40,054 nucleotides of DNA from a gamma proteobacterium endosymbiont of Lamellibrachia anaximandri (GCA_016756855.1 JAESPD010000034.1:1-40054), one strand, 5' to 3'; shown: positions 28,240 through 36,435, numbered from the stretch's first letter. Notes: generated by a model not told the origin, from the letters alone. Translations and numbers: made by a program.

Positions 28240-29727
28240 TCATTTGGGTGCCTTGTCGGGAAGCAGCACGATCACCTGGACCCCCTTTCCCTGGCGTGAG
28301 GCGATGGCAAGACAGCCATCATGTTCGCGTACGATCTCCTGAACAATAAATAGTCCGAGTCCAACGCCGTGGCCCGGTTCGCTAGTAGTGAAGAACGGGT
28401 CAAAAACATTGGAGAGTTGCTCGGCTGGGATACCGGGACCGTTATCGGCAACCAGAATCTCGATGAACCTGCCCTTGTAATCGGTAATGCAGTTGAGATT
28501 TCCAGCCACCTCGGCGTCATCTGGGATCATCGAAACACTTCGCTCGCAAGAGATGGCGCTGATCCGCAGATGGACGCCTTGACCACCTGCGTGCAGGGCA
28601 TTCTGAATAAGATTGATAAACAGCTGTTGAATGCGCTGCTTGTCTACCTCAAGAGCAAGGTCATCGGGCACATTGATCGAGAGTTTTGCCGAATATTGCT
28701 GCAACGTCTTGCCGATAATGATCTGGGTCTCATTAATCAGATCCAGCAGCTTGAGTTGCTGCTTCTGGAAGACGCGCTGGCTACCGAAATCAAGCAGTGT
28801 TCGCACGATGTTCCGGCCACGCTCGGTTTCGCTGTCAATCTGTTTCAGCCAGATATTCAGTTGTCCTGGGTCTGCCTCAGTCAGTTCTTCCAAAAGTAGC
28901 TGGCAGGATGAGGAGATATTGGCCAGTGGATTGTTCAGCTCATGCGCCACGCCGGATGCAAGTATGCCCAATGATGCCAATTTCTCCGATTGCAACATAC
29001 GCTTTTGACGGACCTCAAGCTCTTTTAGCATCCGATTGAAGGCATTGGTAAAGGTGATGAATTCACGGTCACTCGATGGTGGGTCTAAATGATTGAAGCG
29101 CCCTTCGGCGATTGGCATCAGCCGGGACTCCAACTGCTTGAGAGGGGTGACTGCCACGCGTTTGAGTTGACGTCCAACGATATAAATCGAAAGCCCAATC
29201 ATGAACAGGGATATCAGTAAAAACCATTGGGACTCCCGAACCGCGGTCTCCAGCATCCGGCGCTCTTGATTGGACAGTGATTCAACGGCGAGATAGATCC
29301 GGTGTCCGAGTGTTCTTATCTCGTCTTGTAATGATTTCCGGTCGCTGACCGCTGCCGCTTTCCAATGCCCCAGCTTGGTACGGTAGATATTTAGAGTCTT
29401 CGCCATAATCAATGGATCGGATTCACGCATAATCGCGCCTAGGGCGGTTTGGTACTCTCGCAGGATTCGCAGGGATAACGCGGCATGTTCGCCAGCCCTG
29501 GAGAACGCATCGGTGTCTGCATAGAGAAACAGGTTTTTTTCCTCACGGCGCATCTCCAGAACCGCATCTTTGAAATCAGAAACCATCTCCCCCTCTGTCA
29601 CCTGTCGCTCAAGAAACAACAGGTCTGAAAAGGCAATGATGCCAAGCACCGCGGTACTAACGACCAGCGTGATATACGCGCTGGTGATTTTGCCCCGCAA
29701 GCTGGTTAGATCAAAGAGAGCAGCCAT
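28240..29727 (-). CDS. Membrane sensor histidine kinase with HAMP domain
   Basis: 495 residues from ATG 29727; a TTG at 29739 would add four residues. Membrane segments at about 15-36 and 168-187 enclose a 130-residue, helix-rich periplasmic sensor (Arg/Glu/Leu-rich, like CHASE3 or four-helix-bundle sensors). HAMP linker about 186-240, HisKA with phospho-acceptor H262 in [10 protein letters not shown], then HATPase: N376 box [11 protein letters not shown]1 DNGPGI (428-433), F box FDPFFTT (442-448), G2 GVGLGLF (454-460). It is the cognate kinase of the NtrC-class regulator that follows. The signal is unknown; being beside Na+/H+ and anion transporters, ion, pH or carbon status are candidates. 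Confidence 0.93.
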   Translation of the reverse strand: MAALFDLTSLRGKITSAYITLVVSTAVLGIIAFSDLLFLERQVTEGEMVSDFKDAVLEMRREEKNLFLYADTDAFSRAGEHAALSLRILREYQTALGAIMRESDPLIMAKTLNIYRTKLGHWKAAAVSDRKSLQDEIRTLGHRIYLAVESLSNQERRMLETAVRESQWFLLISLFMIGLSIYIVGRQLKRVAVTPLKQLESRLMPIAEGRFNHLDPPSSDREFITFTNAFNRMLKELEVRQKRMLQSEKLASLGILASGVAHELNNPLANISSSCQLLLEELTEADPGQLNIWLKQIDSETERGRNIVRTLLDFGSQRVFQKQQLKLLDLINETQIIIGKTLQQYSAKLSINVPDDLALEVDKQRIQQLFINLIQNALHAGGQGVHLRISAISCERSVSMIPDDAEVAGNLNCITDYKGRFIEILVADNGPGIPAEQLSNVFDPFFTTSEPGHGVGLGLFIVQEIVREHDGCLAIASRQGKGVQVIVLLPDKAPK

Positions 29728-29752
29728 AACAAAACGCAACCATCCGTTACTT

Positions 29753-29843
29753 ATTGCAACGATCCTACCAGACTTATGCCATCAGTGCATTTGCTGCTGT
29801 TTTCCAGAAAAGAATTCTACCAGCCATTGCACTGTGCAACGAT
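29753..29843 (+). promoter_or_regulatory. Candidate activator (UAS) sites upstream of the sigma-54 promoter
   Basis: TTGCACTGTGCAA (29827-29839) is a perfect palindrome around a central T. TGCAACGAT occurs at 29755-29763 and again at 29835-29843, exactly 80 bp apart. These lie about 65-150 bp upstream of the sigma-54 -24 element, the usual position for enhancer sites of NtrC-class activators. The region also lies before the divergent kinase gene and could serve autoregulation. Confidence 0.5.
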
Positions 29844-29902
29844 TGCTTTGGATTTGGAATTCTAACGGCTTGTAAAAACAATAGGTTACATCTGGACACA
29901 GC

Positions 29903-29918
29903 TGGCATGGGGATTGCA
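29903..29918 (+). promoter_or_regulatory. Sigma-54 (-24/-12) promoter of the USP-SLC13-nhaD operon
   Basis: TGGCATGGGGATTGCA agrees with the TGGCAC-N5-TTGCA consensus at all but one defined position, with GG and GC separated by exactly 10 bases. The predicted transcript starts about 12 bp on, near 29930, and the ATG of the next gene is at 29954. The NtrC-class activator gene is divergent and adjacent. Confidence 0.85.
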
Positions 29919-29953
29919 ATATCAGAAGAAATTAATATTCGGAATTAAAGATA

Positions 29954-30508
29954 ATGAAAATACTCAGTGATGATTTGAAGAAAATTTTGTCCGGTCTGGC
30001 TAATCAGGATGCAGGTGAATTTTTATCCATGCGCGAAAAAATGAAGGTGCTGGGCTATGGACCGGAAACCCGCGAGAAGCCGCAGGTGGCGAAGCGGAAG
30101 GCGGTAAAGGGCCCTGTAATCAAGCGTATTGCTCTGATCAGCGACGGCAGAGGACTTGGGACTCCCCTCGACTATGCTATTGAAGCCTGTCAGGGTCAGA
30201 ATGCGCAAATTGATCTACTGGTTCATGGTGCAGTCGATACCATGAATATCTCAGCACTTGAAAGCCGGATCCAACAGGCTGGACTTGGCTGTCAGCGCAT
30301 CCAGCTAGGCGCGAATGCGGTCGCCAATCTTACTGACTATATCTGCAACCATCCTTCACTGATCTTTCTGGTTTCCATGCCGGACGATTCCGCGATCAAG
30401 GTATTGATGGAGGAGATTATTCCCAATCGTGGCAGCCGTCTCCCTGTTCCTCTGGTGCTTATTGAGGATCGGTCAAAAGCCAGACCCTCTAAACAGTCAG
30501 CCGCTTAA
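29954..30508 (+). CDS. Universal stress protein-like protein with N-terminal extension
   Basis: 184 residues. The first 55 form a polar, Lys-rich helical region (LKKILSGLANQDAGEFLSMREKM). From residue 56 comes an alpha/beta fold: IKRIALISDGRGLGTPLDYAIEAC is the strand-loop-helix start seen in universal stress (UspA-like) proteins, followed by IDLLVHGAV, ISALESRIQQAGL and two further strands (SLIFLVSM and PVPLVLIED). A clear GxxG-9-GS nucleotide signature is not visible, so ATP binding is doubtful. Cytosolic. It is first in the operon behind the sigma-54 promoter and may regulate or signal for the transporters that follow. Confidence 0.55.
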   Translation: MKILSDDLKKILSGLANQDAGEFLSMREKMKVLGYGPETREKPQVAKRKAVKGPVIKRIALISDGRGLGTPLDYAIEACQGQNAQIDLLVHGAVDTMNISALESRIQQAGLGCQRIQLGANAVANLTDYICNHPSLIFLVSMPDDSAIKVLMEEIIPNRGSRLPVPLVLIEDRSKARPSKQSAA

Positions 30509-30666
30509 GACTCATCGACCAGGATAAGTAGCCATCCCCGGTCGGGTGGAGCAGGTGATTGCCTATTTGCTGCCGCAGACACTGGTGCGAAGTGTGAAAA
30601 CCTGTTTTCAATGGGTGCATTGTTGCACTCACAAAGAATTTAACATTATCGAAGAAGAGAGAAAGA

Positions 30667-32655
30667 ATGAACAAACTTGCGGATGAAGAACAGACTGTCG
30701 CAAAACCGGGAATAGTCACCCCAAAACAGATGATCGCAGCGGTGGTGTTTGCAGTGCTTGCCTTGTTCCTGGCTAGCGTGGTCCCTTCGGTAGAGGTTGC
30801 CTGGGTCAGTGCTATCCTGATGTTGACCATCTACCTGTTTGCATTTGAGGTTGTGGGTGTCGACGTTGCGGCCGCAACCGTCATGGTGTTGTTGGGACTG
30901 ACCACACTCCTGGCCCCTTACATGGGGTTGGAGCAGGGGCTAGTGGATAACAAGCACCTGTTCGACGGTTTTTCTTCCAACGCGGTGATATCCATCATCG
31001 CGGTCATGATCATCGGTGCCGGCCTGGATAAGACGGGTATCATGAGCAAGGTGGCGGCCTTTATTCTGAAGGTTGGCGGAACCACGGAGGGGCGGATCAT
31101 TCCGATCATCTCAGCCACCGTGGGATTTATCTCCTCCTTTATGCAGAACGTCGGGGCTGCGGCTCTTTTCCTCCCGGTCGTCTCGCGGATCTCGGCCCGC
31201 TCAGGGCTACCCATGTCACGTCTGCTGATGCCGATGGGTTTTACCGCGATTCTTGGAGGCACCATGACCATGGTCGGCTCCAGTCCGCTGATACTGTTGA
31301 ACGACTTGATCCTTACCTCCAACAAAGCACTACCCGCTGCACAGCAGATGGATACCTGGGGACTCTTCTCGGTCACCCCGGTGGGTGCGGCATTAATCGT
31401 CACAGGCATCCTCTATTTCGTGTTGGCCGGGCGTTTTGTATTACCGAAGACCAAAAGCGAAAGCAGCACCGTAGGTTCTGACCCCATGGCCTATTTCCAT
31501 GACGTATATGGCGTGGATTTTGCCGTAAACGAACTAGTCGTGACCAACAACAGCGATCTGATCGGTAAAAAACTCGATGAGGTTGAAACCAGCTACCGGG
31601 TGCGGGTTATTGCAAATAAGCGCTCTGGCGAAGCGGGCAGGGTTGGCCCAGGCGCCTTGGCTCGTGACACCATTATCGAGGCAGGAATGGTCCTGGGTAT
31701 TGTAGCCGATCCTCATGATCTGACGCATTTCGTTGAAAAGTATGAACTGAAAAAACGTAAGGAACTGCGCACTTTTTCCGAGTCTCTTTCCGTCACCAAG
31801 GCGGGTATTGCTGAAGTGGTTATTCCCCCAGGCTCCAGCCTGATCGGCAAAAATGCCCGTGACGTTTGGATGCGCAAGACTTACGGTCTGGCAATGATAG
31901 GCTTGCATCGTGATGGCGAAACGATGCGCGAGGGCGACGATATCCGCAGTATGCCGTTCCATCCGGGTGACACGCTGGTAGTTCATACTGCATGGAATGC
32001 ACTGGAGAGGATCGAAAAGGATCGTGATTTCGTGGTAGTGACTACCGAATACCCACGAGAAGAGGAGATGCGGCCACACAAGATTCTACCAGCCGCCATC
32101 TTCTTCGGTATTGCTCTCTTCATGGTGCTGTTCACTGACATCCGTCTCTCCGTTGCTCTGTTGACCGGTGCCATGGGAATGGTATTGTCGGGCGTGCTGA
32201 ACATCGAAGAGGCCTACGATGCCGTCAGTTGGAAGACAGTTTTTCTGCTTGCCTCACTGATCCCTCTGGGTCTTGCTGTGGAGACAACCGGTACTGCCAA
32301 ATGGATCGCCGAACAGGTGCTTTTTGTAGTTGGTGATATGCCGGTCTGGGTGATTCAGGCTGCAGTTGCAATACTGGCCACCTTCTTCACCCTCGTTATG
32401 TCCAATGTCGGCGCAACCGTGTTGCTGGTGCCATTGGCGGTCAACATCGCTATCGGCGCAGGCGCCAATCCTGCTGTATTCGCACTGACTGTGGCGATTG
32501 CCACCTCCAACTCTTTCCTCATCCCCACCCACCAGGTCAACGCATTGATTATGGGGCCGGCAGGCTACCGTGTAGCGGACTTCATGAAAGCAGGAGGCAT
32601 TATGACGGTGCTGTTTCTGGTCGTGATGATGGTAATGATGAACTTGGTGTTCTAA
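30667..32655 (+). CDS. SLC13-type (DASS) permease with two RCK_C (TrkA-C) domains
   Basis: 662 residues. Membrane segments fill about 20-260 and 470-662; the central cytosolic region holds two RCK_C domains, about 284-366 (LVVTNNSDLIGKKLDEV) and 375-460 (VVIPPGSSLIGKNARDV). Family marks are SSFMQNVGAAALFLPV (157-171), where the usual SNT/SNV anion site reads QNV, then VMSNVGATVLLVPLAV (577-592) and SNSFLIPTHQVNALIMGPAGY (614-634). Related proteins such as cyanobacterial/algal SAC1-like transporters move sulfate or other divalent anions with sodium. The substrate here is uncertain: sulfate, dicarboxylate, or (by context) bicarbonate. It lies 158 bp after the stress-like gene and 14 bp before nhaD. 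Confidence 0.8.
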   Translation: MNKLADEEQTVAKPGIVTPKQMIAAVVFAVLALFLASVVPSVEVAWVSAILMLTIYLFAFEVVGVDVAAATVMVLLGLTTLLAPYMGLEQGLVDNKHLFDGFSSNAVISIIAVMIIGAGLDKTGIMSKVAAFILKVGGTTEGRIIPIISATVGFISSFMQNVGAAALFLPVVSRISARSGLPMSRLLMPMGFTAILGGTMTMVGSSPLILLNDLILTSNKALPAAQQMDTWGLFSVTPVGAALIVTGILYFVLAGRFVLPKTKSESSTVGSDPMAYFHDVYGVDFAVNELVVTNNSDLIGKKLDEVETSYRVRVIANKRSGEAGRVGPGALARDTIIEAGMVLGIVADPHDLTHFVEKYELKKRKELRTFSESLSVTKAGIAEVVIPPGSSLIGKNARDVWMRKTYGLAMIGLHRDGETMREGDDIRSMPFHPGDTLVVHTAWNALERIEKDRDFVVVTTEYPREEEMRPHKILPAAIFFGIALFMVLFTDIRLSVALLTGAMGMVLSGVLNIEEAYDAVSWKTVFLLASLIPLGLAVETTGTAKWIAEQVLFVVGDMPVWVIQAAVAILATFFTLVMSNVGATVLLVPLAVNIAIGAGANPAVFALTVAIATSNSFLIPTHQVNALIMGPAGYRVADFMKAGGIMTVLFLVVMMVMMNLVF

Positions 32656-32669
32656 GGATTTATGCAGGA

Positions 32670-34109
32670 ATGAAACTGAATAATATTACGACAAAACTTG
32701 TCCCGGCTACGCTATTTACAGCACTACCGGGTGGCTTGATGGCGGCAGAGCATGCGGCGGACTATCTCGATTTAACTGGACACTGGGTAGGCTGGCTCTC
32801 TATTGGGCTGTTTGTTTTGGCCTATCTGTTTGTCATGGCAGAGGAGTTCACCCATCTGCGCAAATCCAAACCGGTTATTCTCGCCGCAGGCCTCATTTGG
32901 GGTGTAATTGCCTGGGTCTATGCCAGCCACGGGCTAAATGAAGCAGCAGAGCACGCGGTGCGGCATAACCTGCTGGAGTATGCGGAGCTGATGCTCTTCC
33001 TGCTGGTGGCGATGACCTATATCAACGCCATGGAGGAACGGCGGGTATTCGATGCCTTGCGTGCTTGGTTGGTCCGTAGTGGTTTTGGTTTTCGCTCCCT
33101 GTTCTGGATTACCGGTACTCTGGCATTTTTCATCTCGCCTATTGCGGATAATCTGACCACTGCACTGTTGATGTGTGCCGTCGTGCTGGCAGTGGGAGGG
33201 GATAACAGCCGCTTCGTTACCCTAGCATGTATCAATATCGTAGTCGGCGCTAACGCAGGCGGAGCATTCTCCCCTTTTGGAGACATCACCACATTGATGG
33301 TCTGGCAGAAAGGTATGGTGGAATTTTGGACCTTTTTCGCACTCTTCATCCCAGCCGTTGTAAACTTTGTGGTACCGGCTGCAATCATGCATTTTGCTGT
33401 ACCCGACGTTAAGCCGGATACATCAGGGGAATACGTGGCGATGCAACGGGGAGCACGGCGCATCATAGCACTGTTTCTTGCCACAATTACCACCGCAGTC
33501 TCTTTCCACAACTTTCTGCATATGCCACCGGTAATCGGTATGTTGACAGGGCTAGGTTATCTCCAATTGTTCGGCTTTTTCCTGAAGAAAACCTGTTATC
33601 GCTATCACAGCAGCCGCCAGGAGAGTGCCGAACATGACGGGCAGTTGGGTGATATCGTAAGTTTCGATGTCTTTCGTCCGGTGGCTCGAGCTGAATGGGA
33701 TACCCTGCTCTTCTTCTACGGTGTGGTGCTCTGCGTGGGTGGACTGGGTTTTATCGGTTATCTGAGCATGGCATCCGAGATGATGTATGCGGGTTGGGGC
33801 GCCACCAACGCCAATGTGGCTATTGGAGTCCTCTCAGCCATCGTGGATAACATCCCAGTGATGTTTGCTGTCCTTACCATGAATCCGGAGATGTCGACGG
33901 GGCAGTGGTTGCTGGTGACTTTGACCGCTGGCGTCGGTGGATCATTACTCTCCATCGGCTCTGCTGCGGGTGTTGCCCTAATGGGCCAGGCGCGAGGGAA
34001 ATACACCTTCTTCGGCCATCTCAAATGGACACCGGCAATAGCCGCCGGCTATGTTGCCAGTATCTTGGTGCATATGGCTGTTAACGGTGCGTATTTCACG
34101 GGGGGTTGA
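32670..34109 (+). CDS. nhaD: NhaD-type Na+/H+ antiporter
   Basis: 479 residues, of typical NhaD length. A hydrophobic signal-like start (LVPATLFTALPGGLMAAEH) precedes about twelve membrane segments. Recognisable NhaD stretches are VMAEEFTHLRKSKPV, ISPIADNLTTALLMCAVV (Asp in a membrane segment), ANAGGAFSPFGDITTLMVWQKG and LSAIVDNIPVMFAVLTMNP, with conserved Asp residues expected to bind cations. It expels Na+ (or Li+) in exchange for protons at the inner membrane. Only 14 bp after the SLC13-type gene, so co-transcribed: a sodium-coupled permease plus a pump that renews the sodium gradient. Confidence 0.93.
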   Translation: MKLNNITTKLVPATLFTALPGGLMAAEHAADYLDLTGHWVGWLSIGLFVLAYLFVMAEEFTHLRKSKPVILAAGLIWGVIAWVYASHGLNEAAEHAVRHNLLEYAELMLFLLVAMTYINAMEERRVFDALRAWLVRSGFGFRSLFWITGTLAFFISPIADNLTTALLMCAVVLAVGGDNSRFVTLACINIVVGANAGGAFSPFGDITTLMVWQKGMVEFWTFFALFIPAVVNFVVPAAIMHFAVPDVKPDTSGEYVAMQRGARRIIALFLATITTAVSFHNFLHMPPVIGMLTGLGYLQLFGFFLKKTCYRYHSSRQESAEHDGQLGDIVSFDVFRPVARAEWDTLLFFYGVVLCVGGLGFIGYLSMASEMMYAGWGATNANVAIGVLSAIVDNIPVMFAVLTMNPEMSTGQWLLVTLTAGVGGSLLSIGSAAGVALMGQARGKYTFFGHLKWTPAIAAGYVASILVHMAVNGAYFTGG

Positions 34110-34443
34110 GAGTGCTGGAGTGGTTAAAATCTATCTTCCAGATTATGGGGCTATGGATTGGCCCAACAAGACCTTGGAGAGATGTCACCAACTGCCAACA
34201 ATATTGACCAGATTTTTATCGGCGGAGAGCGTTCTGTTTCTGAGCGGAGATCATCCAGGTCAATAATCAAAACAGACTTCTGTAAGATGTTTCCTGCAAG
34301 GTTCGGCGGGTGATTCTGAGGAAGGTTTGCTGGTGTATGGCTGCCGGCTGGTCAGTACTTCTCTATTGATTCTTGGGGCTCGGCTTGAAGAATACGTCGG
34401 TTTGGGTCTATTGCAGGGTGGTGGAAAATAGAGGCCCAAAACG
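34110..34443. other. Intergenic stretch without a convincing gene
   Basis: Between nhaD and the hairpins below the sulfur globule gene I see no coding pattern, tRNA or clear terminator. Short open frames on both strands have unnatural composition. An AT-poor, mixed sequence with no obvious repeat; it may be a decayed remnant. Confidence 0.6.
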
Positions 34444-34527
34444 CACACAGGCGGACAAAATGTCCGCCTGTGTGGATTGGCACATGTGATGTGCCTTCGC
34501 TAACTGTCAGCGATCACCAAAGGTGAT
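34444..34527 (-). terminator. Terminator hairpin and three further hairpins after the sulfur globule gene
   Basis: Reading away from the stop codon on the minus strand there are hairpins at 34513-34527 (ATCACC AAA GGTGAT, touching the stop codon), 34498-34512 (CGCT/AGCG), 34479-34495 (GGCACA/TGTGCC) and 34444-34474. The last has a 14-bp perfect stem with a 3-base loop, followed by GCGTTTTGG, a modest T-tract. The strong hairpin probably terminates; the others may shield the mRNA 3' end. Confidence 0.75.
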
Positions 34528-34832
34528 TACTTGGCAGGAGCGGCAGGTGCAACAGGAGCAGCAGGTGCTACAGGAGCGCCGTAAGGAGCGTAGCCGTAAG
34601 GAGCGCCGTAACCGTAGTAGTCATTGTAACGGTTGTAGCCGCGGCCATAACCAGAACCACGAGCACTTCCGCTCATACCGAAGCTGAAGTCACCAGAACC
34701 GTCGCCCCAGCCGTCACCGAAACCATTGTTGTCCCAACCACGGTTACCCCAAGGACCGCCCCACCAGGCAGAAGCAGAAGCGGAAGCAACGATCAGAGCA
34801 GCAGCTGCTGCGGCTTTAACAATCTTAGACAT
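34527..34832 (-). CDS. Sulfur globule envelope protein (Sgp family)
   Basis: 101 residues from ATG 34832. An upstream in-frame ATG (34847) is rejected because its codons form the GAGGA ribosome binding site of the lower ATG. A Sec signal peptide ([19 protein letters not shown]) precedes a mature protein rich in Gly, Tyr, Asn, Trp and Pro: [18 protein letters not shown], then [20 protein letters not shown], Tyr-Gly-Ala-Pro repeats and a Pro/Ala tail ([16 protein letters not shown]). This composition matches the structural proteins that coat sulfur globules in purple sulfur bacteria and related thiotrophs, where globules lie in the periplasm. A strong promoter and stabilising hairpins suggest high expression. 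Confidence 0.85.
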   Translation of the reverse strand: MSKIVKAAAAAALIVASASASAWWGGPWGNRGWDNNGFGDGWGDGSGDFSFGMSGSARGSGYGRGYNRYNDYYGYGAPYGYAPYGAPVAPAAPVAPAAPAK

Positions 34833-34900
34833 TTTTTTAATCCTCATGGATGTTTGTTTGAAAACCTTTTGAAAGCGGTGCTGCTGCCTTCTGGTACAAA

Positions 34901-34929
34901 AGAATATTAGTAATTTATTAAATAGTCAA
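34901..34929 (-). promoter_or_regulatory. Sigma-70 promoter of the sulfur globule gene
   Basis: On the minus strand, -35 TTGACT (34924-34929) and -10 TATTCT (34901-34906) are 17 bp apart in a strongly AT-rich stretch that may act as an UP element. It lies about 70 bp before the ATG, leaving a leader of roughly 60 nt. Confidence 0.7.
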
Positions 34930-34987
34930 TAGTAAACTTTTCTATCGGGTGTTTTGCTTGATAGTATTTAGCTATAATACTTGTCGG

Positions 34988-36187
34988 CTAACCCGGACGA
35001 CCATCTATCCGAGGCTTCAAAAGAACCGGCAGATAGAAGAGGCTGAAGAGCAGGAAGCAGAGCACCCACAGTCCCCCTGAGAGCTGTATCCAGAGGCCGT
35101 ATTGGTTCGGAGCAACATAGGGAGCGAAGACACGCAGCGCAACCGCAAGGTTGATTGCAATGAAACTGAGTTCCACCAGTCTGGGTGGCTGCAGTGAACG
35201 TCCCGTGTGCCCCAACGCTACCCTGGACATCATGCCAAGGGTCAATATCCCGACAGCGCCGGTGGTGAGTGCGTGAGTGGCGAGGTTCGCCGGGAACAGT
35301 TCCAGGCTGGCCAGCGAATTCAACAGGAAGCCCAGGGCAAACCAGGCAAGGCCGGTAAACAGCACCCAGAGAATCGGTACCTGCCAGATGCCGGGGTGGT
35401 ACCAATCGATAAGACGCCAGAGCTGTGAAAAGGCGACGGTGAGCGCCAGGATACCGAGCAGCCAGGGATTGGGGAAAAGCAGCTCGGCAAGTGTCCAGAG
35501 GATGATGGCGCCGAACGCCAGGCGCTCCCGGTTGCGATTGAATCGGGGTTGGGAGCCGGTTACGGCCTTCTCTGTGAAGAAGGGGAGCACTCGTCCGCTG
35601 ACCAGAATCAACAACAGCAGCACCGAGTTCAGCATCAGGTCATTGCCCTGGATTGCTGTGTCAAAGAGATGAAGTGACTGGGCGTGGACCAACAGATTAG
35701 CCAGAGCCATGACGCTGATCATTGGAAGAAAGACGCGGTTGATCTTGTTTTGTGCCCGCATCAAGGGGCTGTAGAGCGCCACGGCAAAGAGCGGCAGAAA
35801 CATGAGATCACTAATCGCAATCACGGGATTGGGTAGAATGGGGATGAAAGGCGCCAGCCGTCCGGCAAGCCAGACAAGGGCAAGTATGGCAAGGGGTTTG
35901 CCGATTAACGTGTCGATGCCGGTCCAGTTGCGTACAGCTGTCAGCAGGAAGCCTGCGATGACTGCACTGGTATAGCCGAACAGCATCTCATGACTGTGCC
36001 AGCCGATCATCCCATAGTATTCGGGGGGCGGAATGAGGCCTGTCCAGATTCCGAGCCAAGTGCCGAGGATGAGCACGGAGCCAAGGCCGGCGAGGATAAA
36101 AAATGGCCGGAATCCGAGTGCAAATGGGACGAGACTGTTGCTGTTGTCAGGTGTTGGCGGACGTTCGCCGAGTTGAATAACTGCCAT
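34988..36187 (-). CDS. NnrS family membrane protein
   Basis: 399 residues with about twelve membrane segments. The N-terminal PFALGFRPFFILAGL, then IGWHSHEMLFGYTSAVIAGFLLTAV with the conserved WHxHE pair, SGRVLPFFTEKAV and LTLGMMSRVALGHTGR, are NnrS hallmarks. The usual Pro in AVPNWTG is Arg here (AVRNWTG). NnrS proteins are haem/copper-containing inner-membrane proteins linked to nitric oxide tolerance in denitrifiers. No nitrogen oxide genes are nearby, so the link is only by family. Transcribed toward the sulfur globule gene; the AT-rich promoter region of that gene starts 58 bp after its stop. Confidence 0.88.
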   Translation of the reverse strand: MAVIQLGERPPTPDNSNSLVPFALGFRPFFILAGLGSVLILGTWLGIWTGLIPPPEYYGMIGWHSHEMLFGYTSAVIAGFLLTAVRNWTGIDTLIGKPLAILALVWLAGRLAPFIPILPNPVIAISDLMFLPLFAVALYSPLMRAQNKINRVFLPMISVMALANLLVHAQSLHLFDTAIQGNDLMLNSVLLLLILVSGRVLPFFTEKAVTGSQPRFNRNRERLAFGAIILWTLAELLFPNPWLLGILALTVAFSQLWRLIDWYHPGIWQVPILWVLFTGLAWFALGFLLNSLASLELFPANLATHALTTGAVGILTLGMMSRVALGHTGRSLQPPRLVELSFIAINLAVALRVFAPYVAPNQYGLWIQLSGGLWVLCFLLFSLFYLPVLLKPRIDGRPG

Positions 36188-36306
36188 GATGCCTGTCGAT
36201 TTTCAAAAGCCGAAGCATAAATGGCGCACTATAGGCTGACATTGACGATTATCAAGCAGCCATTAATGGGGTTTCTGATTTGTGTGGATGTTCAGCTGAG
36301 AAGCGT

Positions 36307-36395
36307 GTAGGCACGATCAAGCGTAGCGGATCGGGCGTTATTGAATTGGCAGAGCGGATGCGGTTGCCGGTTCCGCTGCGCTTGAACCAGCCTAC
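36307..36395 (+). repeat. GTAG-type palindromic repeat, copy 3 (89 bp)
   Basis: Starts GTAGG and ends CCTAC, with arms GATCAAGCGTAGCGGATC and GGTTCCGCTGCGCTTGAACC around a centre containing GGCAGAGCGG. It is nearly the reverse complement of copy 1 at 140-228, with equal length. It lies between lon and the NnrS gene, 11 bp from the hairpin at the lon stop. Confidence 0.85.
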
Positions 36396-36404
36396 ATCTT
36401 ACAC

Positions 36405-36435
36405 CTAGTGCTCTATCACGTAGATAGAGCACTAG
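36405..36435 (-). terminator. Perfect 13-bp hairpin including the lon stop codon
   Basis: CTAGTGCTCTATC and GATAGAGCACTAG pair perfectly around loop ACGTA. The lon stop codon (36432-36434) is inside one arm. No T-tract follows on the minus strand, so it is either a weak terminator or an RNA 3'-end protector. Confidence 0.55.

Noticed and set aside
30509-30666. Second sigma-54 promoter before the SLC13-type gene
   Set aside because: The best candidate (TGGAGCAGGTGATTGCC) has GG and GC separated by 11 rather than 10 bases, a spacing that usually abolishes activity.
34260-34448. 62-residue minus-strand frame below the sulfur globule gene
   Set aside because: No ribosome binding site, no similarity to anything recognised, and it would lie beyond the terminator of the gene upstream.
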